The notes under the pieces are model-generated. The model saw nothing but the letters and a program-made list of their open reading frames with translations. It was not told the DNA's origin and ran no database searches. From Chitinophagaceae bacterium (GTDB lineage Bacteria > Bacteroidota > Bacteroidia > Chitinophagales > Chitinophagaceae), in contig JAMLHK010000002.1 of assembly GCA_023957155.1 (NCBI GenBank), positions 124,001 to 188,000 of the forward strand: DNA of 64,000 nt. Direction: 5' to 3'. Position numbers and translations under genes: made by a program. Below, in pieces: positions 24,576 through 33,168 of this stretch. The stretch's first letter is position 1. Every line of letters starts with the position of its first letter.

Positions 24576-24685
24576 ACGGGTATAAGGTGTACTTCCTTCT
24601 TCGCTTTTAATACCGCAATTTCGATATCTCTAAAGTAGGGCATTGAAAAAGTTTACAAGTGAAGTATGTTTATTAACTTTCTGTA

Positions 24686-26437
24686 ATGAAGAAACCGGAG
24701 TCGGATTACGATGTGGTTGTTATAGGGGCAGGCATAGGCGGATTAACTGCTGCGGCCATACTAAGTAAAGCCGGGCTTTCTGTTTGTGTGCTGGAAAAAG
24801 AACCGCATGTGGGAGGCTACCTGGCGGGGTTCAGGAGAAAAGGTTTTATATTCGATACGGCTATTCACTGGCTGAATCAATGCGGTCCCAACGGTGTCGT
24901 AACCCGGCTTTTTGATATGCTGGGTATGGATCATCCCCGGCCGGTTACCCTGCAGCGTACCCGCAGGTATTTAGGCAACAGCTATAATTATCTTCTTACC
25001 AACCATCCCGATGATCTGAAAGATCAGCTGATCAGTTTGTTTCCCGGTGAGAGAAAAGGAATAGAGCGTTTTTTCTTCCGTGCAAGAAAAATAGGTCATT
25101 CACTGAACAGCCTGAGCCATATCTTCCGTTCGGAAGAGACCATGTCCGTCTGGGAAAAGCTGCGCAATAAATTAAAAGTGCTTAAAGTGATCCTGCCATT
25201 TATGCCTTATATTTCTTATAGTGGTGATAAAGGTTTAAAAAGGGGATTAAAGTGTTTTTTTAAAGACGAACAGCTGCATAACATTTTTGCCTCTGAAACG
25301 GAGATGATTGGTTGTATGGTTCCCATTGGCTGGTCCTATGCCGATGATTTTCAGTGTCCGCCAAAGGGAGGAGCACGGGTCATACCGCTTTGGCTAAAGT
25401 ATGTGGTTGAATATTATGGTAGCGTGATATGTACCCGGTGCAGCGTGAAGGAAGTCATAGTACAAAACAATACGGCTACGGGAGTATTAGTTGAGCATAA
25501 AGGTCAATTACAGCAGGTTAACAGCAAATATGTCATTGCCGCCTGCGATATAGAAACCCTGTATGAAAAAATGTTACCGCGTGAGGCCGTTCCCGAAAAA
25601 TTGAAAAGGAAGCTGAGGCAGGCAGAATTATATTCTTCTTCCGTTACCATCTTTATCGGGCTGGATTGTACTGCGGAAGAGCTGGGTTTTGGTGAAGAGA
25701 TGATTCATATTGCTGATGAAAGACAGCCTTATGGAAGTCACCATACCGGAGATCCTGCTACTACCGAAATCAGTATCCTGGCTCCATCCGTTCGGGATAA
25801 ATCCGTGACGCCGGAGCAGTGCGGTTCGCTCGTCTTTTTTATGCCGGCATTAATGGACAGTAATGATTACTGGGGTACTGTGAAAGATAGCCACGGGGAG
25901 TATACAAGAGGAGCGGCCTATAAAGCCTTAAAGCAGCGTACGGCTGAGGTGATCATTGCAAGAGTAGAAGCGCTGGCGGCACCGGGACTGCGGTCTCATA
26001 TTTTGTTTTATGAGGTGGCAACGCCCATTACCCATTACCGTTATACGGGTAATAAGAATGGTACTATGATGGGGGCAAAGCCCGGCAGGAAAAATATGCA
26101 AAATAAAATTGCCCATTATCAAACACCGGTAAAGCACCTTTTACTGGGAGGGCATTGGGCTGAGTTGGGCGGAGGGGTACCGGTTGCTGCTAAAGCCGGA
26201 ACCAATGCGGGGCTGATGATATTAAAAAAAGAAAACAGGCCGGCCTTCAATGCATTGTGCAGGTATATAGAAGGTAAATTAACTTTGCAGGACCTGTTAG
26301 CCCGTAACTGTTTTAAATCCTATGATCATTCCTGGGTTCAGCCGCTTACGCCGGCTCAGTCCCGTGCAGCAGAACCGGTTCCTGGTTCTTATCCTGATCT
26401 TCCCGGCATGACGGGAGCGCAGGATGATGATGTGTAA
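24686..26437 (+). CDS. Phytoene-desaturase-like NAD(P)/FAD-dependent oxidoreductase (second copy)
   Basis: 583 residues, same superfamily as the gene at 21039 but clearly divergent. It has GAGIGGLTAAAILSKAGLSVCVLEKEPHVGGY near the N-terminus, then RRKGFIFDTAIHWLN typical of carotenoid-isomerase/desaturase proteins. Late in the protein are HLLLGGHWAELGGGVPVAA (FAD contacts) and an unusual Pro/Ala-rich tail of about 40 residues. It starts 110 bases after acpS, on the same strand. A reductase or desaturase role on a polyene or retinol-like substrate is possible; no specific reaction can be assigned. Confidence 0.85.
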   Translation: MKKPESDYDVVVIGAGIGGLTAAAILSKAGLSVCVLEKEPHVGGYLAGFRRKGFIFDTAIHWLNQCGPNGVVTRLFDMLGMDHPRPVTLQRTRRYLGNSYNYLLTNHPDDLKDQLISLFPGERKGIERFFFRARKIGHSLNSLSHIFRSEETMSVWEKLRNKLKVLKVILPFMPYISYSGDKGLKRGLKCFFKDEQLHNIFASETEMIGCMVPIGWSYADDFQCPPKGGARVIPLWLKYVVEYYGSVICTRCSVKEVIVQNNTATGVLVEHKGQLQQVNSKYVIAACDIETLYEKMLPREAVPEKLKRKLRQAELYSSSVTIFIGLDCTAEELGFGEEMIHIADERQPYGSHHTGDPATTEISILAPSVRDKSVTPEQCGSLVFFMPALMDSNDYWGTVKDSHGEYTRGAAYKALKQRTAEVIIARVEALAAPGLRSHILFYEVATPITHYRYTGNKNGTMMGAKPGRKNMQNKIAHYQTPVKHLLLGGHWAELGGGVPVAAKAGTNAGLMILKKENRPAFNALCRYIEGKLTLQDLLARNCFKSYDHSWVQPLTPAQSRAAEPVPGSYPDLPGMTGAQDDDV

Positions 26438-26562
26438 TAATGTCATTGTGATCTGCTGCTTATATTTTGATATTATCGAAATCGCCTGTTAACATTAATT
26501 AACGTGCACTAATTGATCAATGTCGCATGTTACAACTTCAAATTGTATTAGCTTCGCATTCC

Positions 26563-27600
26563 ATGGAAAAGTTACATTTATATCTGGTAGCCTTTTTTTT
26601 CCTGTTTGCCTGTTCCGAGAAAAAGAAAGAAGGCACTGTTCAGCCCAGAGAGAGAAGCCGTACGGTTCTTGCGGATGGTTTTATTGTTAAAACCATCCCC
26701 TTAAGTGAAAACATTGAGGTAGCGGGATCCCTGCTGCCGGCAGAAGCTACGGATATCCGTCCGGAAATCAGCGGCAGGCTCGTAAGCATTAATTTTAAAG
26801 AAGGCAGTTTTGTAAAAAAGGGAACCTTATTAGCCAAGTTGTTTGATGAAGACCTGCAGGCGCAGTTAAAAAAGCTGGAAGTCCAATTGGCGATCAATGA
26901 AAAAACAGTTGAGCGGTATAAAGAATTGTTAAAAATCCAGGGGGTTAGCCAGCAGGATGTGGATCTTAGTGAGCTTCAGGTGAATAATAATAAGGCGGAT
27001 ATAGAACTGGTAAAAGTATCTATTGCCAAAACGGAGATCCGATCTCCGTTTGATGGCCGGCTCGGGTTAAGAAAGATCAGCTTAGGCGCCTATGTTTCTC
27101 CCAATGACGTAATAGCAACGATTAGAGAAGTAGATCATTTAAAACTGGAATTTACCGTACCTGAAAAATACGGTACTAACTTTATTCCGGGTAAAAACAT
27201 CAGTTTCACCATTGACGGGGTGCGGCAGCGGTTTGAAGCAACCGTAATAGCCAGCGAATATTTCATAGATGCCAATACCCGCAGTCTGAATATAAAAGCA
27301 TTGGTGAATAACACGCATGCCTCGCTGATACCGGGAGCTTTTGCAAAGGTTGCCTTAGAGCTGGCAAAGGACAATAACGCCGTTATCATACCTACCCAGG
27401 CGGTAATACCGCTTAGCCGGGGTAAGCAGGTGATTGCGTATAAAGACGGGCAACCCCGGTTTTTACCCGTTACAACAGGCATCAGGGATTCGGTATATGT
27501 GCAGGTGATAACCGGTGTGAACATAGGGGATACCGTTTTGATTTCCGGCCTGATGAGCGTTAAACCCGATTCTCACATACAACTCACCAAGATACAATAA
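26563..27600 (+). CDS. RND efflux periplasmic adaptor (membrane fusion protein), lipoprotein
   Basis: The adaptor of a tripartite drug pump, bridging the inner-membrane RND protein and TolC. From the ATG at 26563 it is 345 residues with a lipoprotein signal (MEKLHLYLVAFFFLFACSEK, lipobox LFAC); the frame extends 12 codons upstream, before the signal. The mature part has a barrel-sandwich half IRPEISGRLVSINFKEGSFVKKGTLLAKL, a short alpha-hairpin, and the second half IRSPFDGRLGLRKISLGAYVSPND. The stop shares one base with the transporter ATG. It is HlyD/AcrA-like of the MdtA type. Confidence 0.93.
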   Translation: MEKLHLYLVAFFFLFACSEKKKEGTVQPRERSRTVLADGFIVKTIPLSENIEVAGSLLPAEATDIRPEISGRLVSINFKEGSFVKKGTLLAKLFDEDLQAQLKKLEVQLAINEKTVERYKELLKIQGVSQQDVDLSELQVNNNKADIELVKVSIAKTEIRSPFDGRLGLRKISLGAYVSPNDVIATIREVDHLKLEFTVPEKYGTNFIPGKNISFTIDGVRQRFEATVIASEYFIDANTRSLNIKALVNNTHASLIPGAFAKVALELAKDNNAVIIPTQAVIPLSRGKQVIAYKDGQPRFLPVTTGIRDSVYVQVITGVNIGDTVLISGLMSVKPDSHIQLTKIQ

Positions 27601-30600
27601 TGAATATTTCCGAAATAAGCCTTCGACGCCCGGTGCTGGCCACTGTTGCAAGTATCCTGATAGTGGTGTTTGGTATAATTGGCTTTACCTTCTTAGGCGT
27701 AAGAGATTACCCCGCTATTGATCCGCCTATCATTAATGTGCGGACAAACTATGCGGGAGCTAACGCGGATATTATTGAGTCGCAGATCACCGAACCCCTC
27801 GAAAAGTCAATCAATGGTATTGCCGGTATAAAAAACATGACTTCGTCCAGCAGCCAGGGTATCAGCAATATCTCTGTTGAATTTGACCTGGGAGTGGACC
27901 TGGAGGCTGCTGCCAATGATGTAAGGGATAAAACTTCACAGGCACAGCGCCGCCTGCCCCAGGATTTAGATGCGCCTCCTGTGGTTTCCAAGGCTGATGC
28001 CAGCTCTGATGCCATTATTTCCATGACGGTGCAAAGTAATACGCGCAACCAGCTGGAAATAACAGAATACGCTACCAATGTATTACAGGAAAGATTACAA
28101 ACCATCCCCGGGGTTAGCAGCCTGAATATATGGGGAGAAAAGAAATACGCCATGCGTATATGGTTTGAGCCTTCCAAGCTGAATGCCTATGGGCTTACTT
28201 TCCAGGATGTACAGGCGGCGCTCTTAAAAGAGAATGTGGAATTACCCTCCGGGAAAATTGCCGGGTATAATACGGAGTTAACCGTAAGAACATTTGGGCG
28301 CCTGTCTACAGAGGAAGAGTTCAATAATATTATTATTAAAAACTTTGGGGGCAGTGTTATCCGGTTAAAAGATATCGGCGAAGCCGTGTTGGGACCTGAA
28401 AATGAAGAAACGATATTGAAGCTGAACGGTGTACCGATGATTGCCCTGGCTATTGTGCCGCTGCCGGGATCTAACTATGTTGCCATAGCCGATGAGTTCT
28501 ATAAACGCTTTGAGCAGCTAAAGAAGGAAGTACCTGAAGACATTAAGCTTGACATTGTATTGGATCAGAGCGTGTTTATTAAGCGTTCTATTTCAGAAGT
28601 GGAAGAAACATTGGTCATTGCTATCGTACTGGTTATCCTGATCATCTATCTTTTCTTCCGGGACTGGCTGATGGCTATACGTCCTTTAATAGATATTCCG
28701 GTTTCATTGATCGCTGCATTTTTTATCATGTACCTTTCCGGGTTCACCATAAATGTATTGAGCCTGCTGGGTATTGTGCTGGCCACCGGTCTGGTGGTGG
28801 ATGATGGTATTGTGGTCACGGAGAATATTTATAAGAAAATGGAAGCCGGAATGAATAAATGGCAGGCAGCGAAGGAGGGCTCCAAAGAAATCTACTTTGC
28901 GGTAATTTCTACTTCTATCACGCTTGCCGTGATCTTTTTACCGATCATTTTCCTTCAGGGCTTTGTAGGCCGGCTTTTTCGGGAATTTGGTATTGTGGTG
29001 GCAGGGGCTGTGCTGGTATCTGCTTTTGTGTCCTTAACGCTTACGGCTGTACTGAATGTAAAGCTGGCACGGAAAAAGCATACGCATGGCTGGTTTTACC
29101 GGGTAACCGAACCTTTCTTCAGTGGTATGGAAAACGGCTATCACGGTTTGCTGGGCAGATTTATGAAAGTAAAATGGCTGGCATTACTCATTGTGGTAAT
29201 TTGCGGCGGACTGATTTGGGGAATCGGTACTAAATTGAAATCGGAGCTGGCCCCGATGGAAGACAGAAGCCAGTTCCGTCTCCAGGTAACAACACCCGAA
29301 GGTTCTTCTTTTGAATATACTGACCGGTTCATAGGTGATATTACCAGCCTGATCATGGACTCTGTTCCCGAATTTAAGACCGTTCTTACCGTAACCGCAC
29401 CGGGCTTTTCCGGGACGGGTTCTGTTAATACCGGCTTTTTAAGAACGATGCTTATTGATCCCGACCAGCGTACCCGTTCCCAGCAGGAGATCGTAGATAT
29501 GATCAACAGGAACCTGCCCAGGTTTTCTGAAGGAAGGGTTTTTGCCATCCAGGAGCAGACCATATCGGTTAACCGCAGGGGAGGGCTGCCGGTTCAGTTT
29601 GTAATACAAAATAATAATTTTGATAAGCTCACTGAGGTAGTGCCTAAATTCCTGGAAGAAGCCAATAAAAACCCTGCTTTTCAAGGGGTGGATATTGATC
29701 TTAAATTTAATAAGCCGGAGCTTTCCGTTGGTGTTGACCGCCTGAAAGCAAGTGACCTCGGGGTTAGCATTGATGCCATATCAGAAGCGCTGCAACTGGC
29801 ATACAGTAACCGCCGTTTGGGCTATTTTACAAGACAGGGAAAACAATATGAAGTAATCGGGCAGGTGCCCCGGGACGACCGGAACAAGCCTACCGATCTG
29901 AAAAACATATATATCCGTAACCAGCGTGGAGAAAGCATCTCGTTAGATAACCTGGTAACGGTGCAGGAGGGAACAACGCCTCCCACGATTTATCATTTTA
30001 ACCGGTATAAATCGGCTACGATATCTGCCGGTCTCGCGCCGGGTGTTGCTCTGGGAGATGGAATTAAAGCTATGGAGAGTATAGCAGACAAATTGCTTGA
30101 CGATACCTTTGCTACTTCATTATCCGGAACTTCGCGCGACTTTGCCGAAAGTTCGGGAAATACCATGTTTGCTTTTGTACTGGCGCTTCTCCTGATCTTC
30201 CTGGTACTTGCTGCGCAGTTTGAGAGCTTCATAGATCCGTTCATTATTATGTTTACGGTACCGTTGGCTATTGCCGGAGCCGTATTGACCTTGTGGTTAT
30301 TTAACCAGACGCTCAACATTTTTTCGCAGATCGGTATGATCATGCTTATCGGGCTGGTAACCAAGAACGGGATACTTATCGTAGAATTTGCAAACCAGAA
30401 ACAGCGATCCGGGATGCCCAAAGCACAGGCCGTTATTGAAGCTGCCGTTGCTCGTTTAAGACCTATCTTAATGACGAGCCTGGCGATGGCGCTTGGTGCA
30501 TTGCCCATCGCCATGTCCATTGGTGCGGCTTCAACAAGCCGTATACCGCTGGGTCTTGTAATTGTCGGCGGGATCATATTTTCACTTGTGCTTACTTTGT

Positions 30601-30731
30601 TTGTGATCCCTGCCATGTATAGTTTCCTTTCGGCAAAAAAGGGCGAAAGTCATATTGATGAATATTTTACAGAAGTAAAAACGAATGAAAAGATATGGAG
30701 TGGAAAAGAATCTTCGGAATCATTACCATAG
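27600..30731 (+). CDS. RND multidrug efflux transporter (HAE1/AcrB type)
   Basis: A 1043-residue inner-membrane proton antiporter of the AcrB/MexB type. It has the two-fold repeated layout: N-terminal helix, large periplasmic porter/docking loops, and membrane bundles near 335-500 and 855-1020. The proton-relay Asp pair is visible in GLVVDDGIVVTENIY. The second repeat carries IGMIMLIGLVTKNGILIVEFANQ, typical of the HAE1 (hydrophobic/amphiphilic) group rather than metal pumps. It is translationally coupled to the adaptor upstream, and its last 37 bases overlap the TolC gene. Substrates cannot be read from sequence. Confidence 0.95.
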   Translation: MNISEISLRRPVLATVASILIVVFGIIGFTFLGVRDYPAIDPPIINVRTNYAGANADIIESQITEPLEKSINGIAGIKNMTSSSSQGISNISVEFDLGVDLEAAANDVRDKTSQAQRRLPQDLDAPPVVSKADASSDAIISMTVQSNTRNQLEITEYATNVLQERLQTIPGVSSLNIWGEKKYAMRIWFEPSKLNAYGLTFQDVQAALLKENVELPSGKIAGYNTELTVRTFGRLSTEEEFNNIIIKNFGGSVIRLKDIGEAVLGPENEETILKLNGVPMIALAIVPLPGSNYVAIADEFYKRFEQLKKEVPEDIKLDIVLDQSVFIKRSISEVEETLVIAIVLVILIIYLFFRDWLMAIRPLIDIPVSLIAAFFIMYLSGFTINVLSLLGIVLATGLVVDDGIVVTENIYKKMEAGMNKWQAAKEGSKEIYFAVISTSITLAVIFLPIIFLQGFVGRLFREFGIVVAGAVLVSAFVSLTLTAVLNVKLARKKHTHGWFYRVTEPFFSGMENGYHGLLGRFMKVKWLALLIVVICGGLIWGIGTKLKSELAPMEDRSQFRLQVTTPEGSSFEYTDRFIGDITSLIMDSVPEFKTVLTVTAPGFSGTGSVNTGFLRTMLIDPDQRTRSQQEIVDMINRNLPRFSEGRVFAIQEQTISVNRRGGLPVQFVIQNNNFDKLTEVVPKFLEEANKNPAFQGVDIDLKFNKPELSVGVDRLKASDLGVSIDAISEALQLAYSNRRLGYFTRQGKQYEVIGQVPRDDRNKPTDLKNIYIRNQRGESISLDNLVTVQEGTTPPTIYHFNRYKSATISAGLAPGVALGDGIKAMESIADKLLDDTFATSLSGTSRDFAESSGNTMFAFVLALLLIFLVLAAQFESFIDPFIIMFTVPLAIAGAVLTLWLFNQTLNIFSQIGMIMLIGLVTKNGILIVEFANQKQRSGMPKAQAVIEAAVARLRPILMTSLAMALGALPIAMSIGAASTSRIPLGLVIVGGIIFSLVLTLFVIPAMYSFLSAKKGESHIDEYFTEVKTNEKIWSGKESSESLP

Positions 30732-32017
30732 CAGGTTGCTTACATGGCCCTGCAACCGGGCAGCAGGTCATTACATTACATGAAGCGATAGCTGCCGGGC
30801 TGCATAACAATTATGATATATTACTGTTGAGTAACGATTCCGTTGCCGCAGCTACGGATCAACGTTTTGTATATGGTGCTTTCCTGCCTAACCTCAACGG
30901 AACGGTAGGTACTTTGTGGAGCACTTCTGCCCAAAAACAAAAATACCAAACCCGTGATGATGCGGAGGGATCAGGTATAAAAACCGATAATATTAATGCG
31001 GCGCTGAATCTGAACTGGACTTTGTTTGACGGGTTAAAAATGTTTGCAACAAAAAGGAAGATAGAAGAGCTGCACGGGCTGGCCGGAATTAATCTTAAAA
31101 ACCAGGTAGTGAATACCACGGCTGAGATTGTTAACAACTACTACCTGATTGTGCGGCAGAAGCAATTGCTCAAAGCCATAGAAGAGCAGATGTCTATTAA
31201 CGAGGAGAGGGTAAAATTAGCCGACCGGAAACTTTCAGTGGGGTTAGGTTCAAAACCCGAATTGTTACAGGCTAAGGTGGATCTCAATGCCCAGAAAGCC
31301 GCTCACCTGCAGCAGCAGACCGCTATGCTCCAGCTGCGTGACCAGCTTAACCAGCTTACCGGTATGCAATTGCCTGCAGTATATGATGTTGCTGACTCTA
31401 TTCCTTTAAATTTGTATTTGAATATTTCAGATATTCAAAACCAGGCTGTAACTTCTAATCCTACCATTTTACAGGCGCTCAAGAATGCGGATATTGCGGC
31501 GATCTCGCTGAAAGAAGCGAAGGCCTCGCGGTGGCCGTTGGTTAGTTTTGTATCCGCCTATAGTTTTACGCGTAATGCGAACAAAAATAATATCAGTCCT
31601 TTTGCACCTTATTTTAGTCGTAACCAGGGATATAACCTGGGACTTACTGCTTCCATCCCGATACTTAATAATTTAAGTGTTAAGCGAAATATTGAAAGAG
31701 CTAAGCTGGACGTAGAATATCAGCATATTGCGGTATCCAAGCAGAAGAGCTTAGTGGATGTTTGGGTGAAAGTGGCATTTAACAGCTACCAGTATCAGGT
31801 AAGTGCGCTCCTGCTTGAAGAAGAAAATATTGAGCTGGCAAAAGAAAACGTGATGATCGCCCTCGAGCGTTTCAGGCAGGGCGTATCTACCTACCTTGAG
31901 CTGCGGGAAGCACAAAAAAGTCTGGAAGACGCTTACGACCGCCTGATCGCAGCGCGGTATAATACCAAAGTGTCTGAAACGGAGCTGTTGCGCTTAAAAG
32001 GCGATATTATACACTAA
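30695..32017 (+). CDS. TolC-family outer-membrane efflux protein
   Basis: 440 residues, with a signal peptide (MEWKRIFGIITIAGCLHGPATGQ) whose coding sequence overlaps the end of the transporter gene by 37 bases. The body has the long-helix, twofold-repeated layout of TolC proteins, including ALNLNWTLFDGLKMFATKR and FRQGVSTYLELREAQKSLEDAYDRLIAARYN near the C-terminus. It completes the HAE1 pump operon (adaptor, transporter, outer-membrane channel). It converges on the metal-efflux adaptor gene with a 15-base gap and no obvious terminator. Confidence 0.94.
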   Translation: MEWKRIFGIITIAGCLHGPATGQQVITLHEAIAAGLHNNYDILLLSNDSVAAATDQRFVYGAFLPNLNGTVGTLWSTSAQKQKYQTRDDAEGSGIKTDNINAALNLNWTLFDGLKMFATKRKIEELHGLAGINLKNQVVNTTAEIVNNYYLIVRQKQLLKAIEEQMSINEERVKLADRKLSVGLGSKPELLQAKVDLNAQKAAHLQQQTAMLQLRDQLNQLTGMQLPAVYDVADSIPLNLYLNISDIQNQAVTSNPTILQALKNADIAAISLKEAKASRWPLVSFVSAYSFTRNANKNNISPFAPYFSRNQGYNLGLTASIPILNNLSVKRNIERAKLDVEYQHIAVSKQKSLVDVWVKVAFNSYQYQVSALLLEEENIELAKENVMIALERFRQGVSTYLELREAQKSLEDAYDRLIAARYNTKVSETELLRLKGDIIH

Positions 32018-32032
32018 CGGATCTGACATGGA

Positions 32033-33163
32033 TCAATCCTCTTCTCCAGTATTTTTTATTTGAGACAGTATGGTATAAGCGTTTTTCACAATCACTTTTT
32101 TCCCTTCCAGGTCTTCGGTACTGCCGCTCACTTCTACTATTCCGTTTTCTTTTATACCGGTTTGAACGGCTATAAGCTGAAAATTGTTGCTTTCTTTTTC
32201 TTCCAGCAGGTACTCGCTATTGCCATAGCGCACTACGGCTGCTTCGGGAACGGCAGTTACTTCGGCGCTGTGTATTTTGATGCGGGCATTTAAAAACATA
32301 CCGGGTAGTAATTGCTTGGGCTGTTTTTCAAAATGACAATGAACCAGCGCGCTGCGGTTATCATCCACATTCTTAGTGATCAGCAGCACCTCACATTCAT
32401 ATTCGGTAGCAGGATCGTCCACGAAAGTGATCATTACCTTTTGTTTGGGGCGTATCTTACCCAGGTCTTTTTCAAATACCGTAAGCACGGCGTGTATATC
32501 ATTGGGGTTGATCAGCTCAAACAATACATCAGATGCATTTACATATTTCCCGGTATTGATATTTACCCGGGAAACGAACCCGTTAATAGGTGAATAAACA
32601 GGGACGCTTCTCGAAATATTATTTTCATCCAGTCTGTCAGGGTGAATTCCAAAGAGCCGGAGCTTTTCATTGTATCCTTTTACCAGCACTTTTTGCGAAA
32701 TAAAATCGGCTTCAGCCTGCTGGAATATTTTATCGGCATTCACTTTGTTTTCGTTCAGTAGCTTCTGCCGTTCATAATCCTTTTCAATATAGGTCAGTTT
32801 TGCTTTGGCAACTAAGTACTCCTGTTGTAATTGTATCAGTCCCTCGTCTTCCATTATGGCAATGACTTCACCTTTATTTACATGCATGCCGGGTATCAGC
32901 TTGGTGCTTTTAAGATATCCGCCGGATGGAAAACTGACAGAGACGATGTTTTGCGGAGGTACATCTACCAAACCGTGTATTTTAAGCTCACTGCTCAGCA
33001 CCTGCTTTTGTACAGGGGCTGTTTCGATGCCTGAATTTTTAACCTGTTCGGTAGTGAGCTGTACCGCATCTTTAGAAACGTGATCTTGTTCTTTTATTGG
33101 CTCGTTTTTGGAAGTACATGCCATCATTAATCCTGTCAGCAGCCATATATTTATGTAACGCAT
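32033..33163 (-). CDS. Heavy-metal RND efflux periplasmic adaptor (CusB/CzcB type), lipoprotein
   Basis: 376 residues, with a lipoprotein signal (MRYINIWLLTGLMMACTSK, Cys16). The mature part has barrel-sandwich segments VSFPSGGYLKSTKLIPGMHVNKGEVI and YSPINGFVSRVNINTGKYVNASDVLFEL, a two-helix hairpin between them, and C-terminal beta domains with MTFVDD-like strands. It resembles CusB/CzcB adaptors. It starts 5 bases after the end of the CusA-TolC fusion gene, so it is the last gene of the metal-efflux operon. The metal is not certain. Confidence 0.92.
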   Translation of the reverse strand: MRYINIWLLTGLMMACTSKNEPIKEQDHVSKDAVQLTTEQVKNSGIETAPVQKQVLSSELKIHGLVDVPPQNIVSVSFPSGGYLKSTKLIPGMHVNKGEVIAIMEDEGLIQLQQEYLVAKAKLTYIEKDYERQKLLNENKVNADKIFQQAEADFISQKVLVKGYNEKLRLFGIHPDRLDENNISRSVPVYSPINGFVSRVNINTGKYVNASDVLFELINPNDIHAVLTVFEKDLGKIRPKQKVMITFVDDPATEYECEVLLITKNVDDNRSALVHCHFEKQPKQLLPGMFLNARIKIHSAEVTAVPEAAVVRYGNSEYLLEEKESNNFQLIAVQTGIKENGIVEVSGSTEDLEGKKVIVKNAYTILSQIKNTGEED

Positions 33164-33168
33164 ACGTT

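Noticed and set aside
29993-30616. 207-codon frame on the minus strand
   Set aside because: Antisense shadow of the HAE1 transporter, whose motifs lie in the plus-strand frame.
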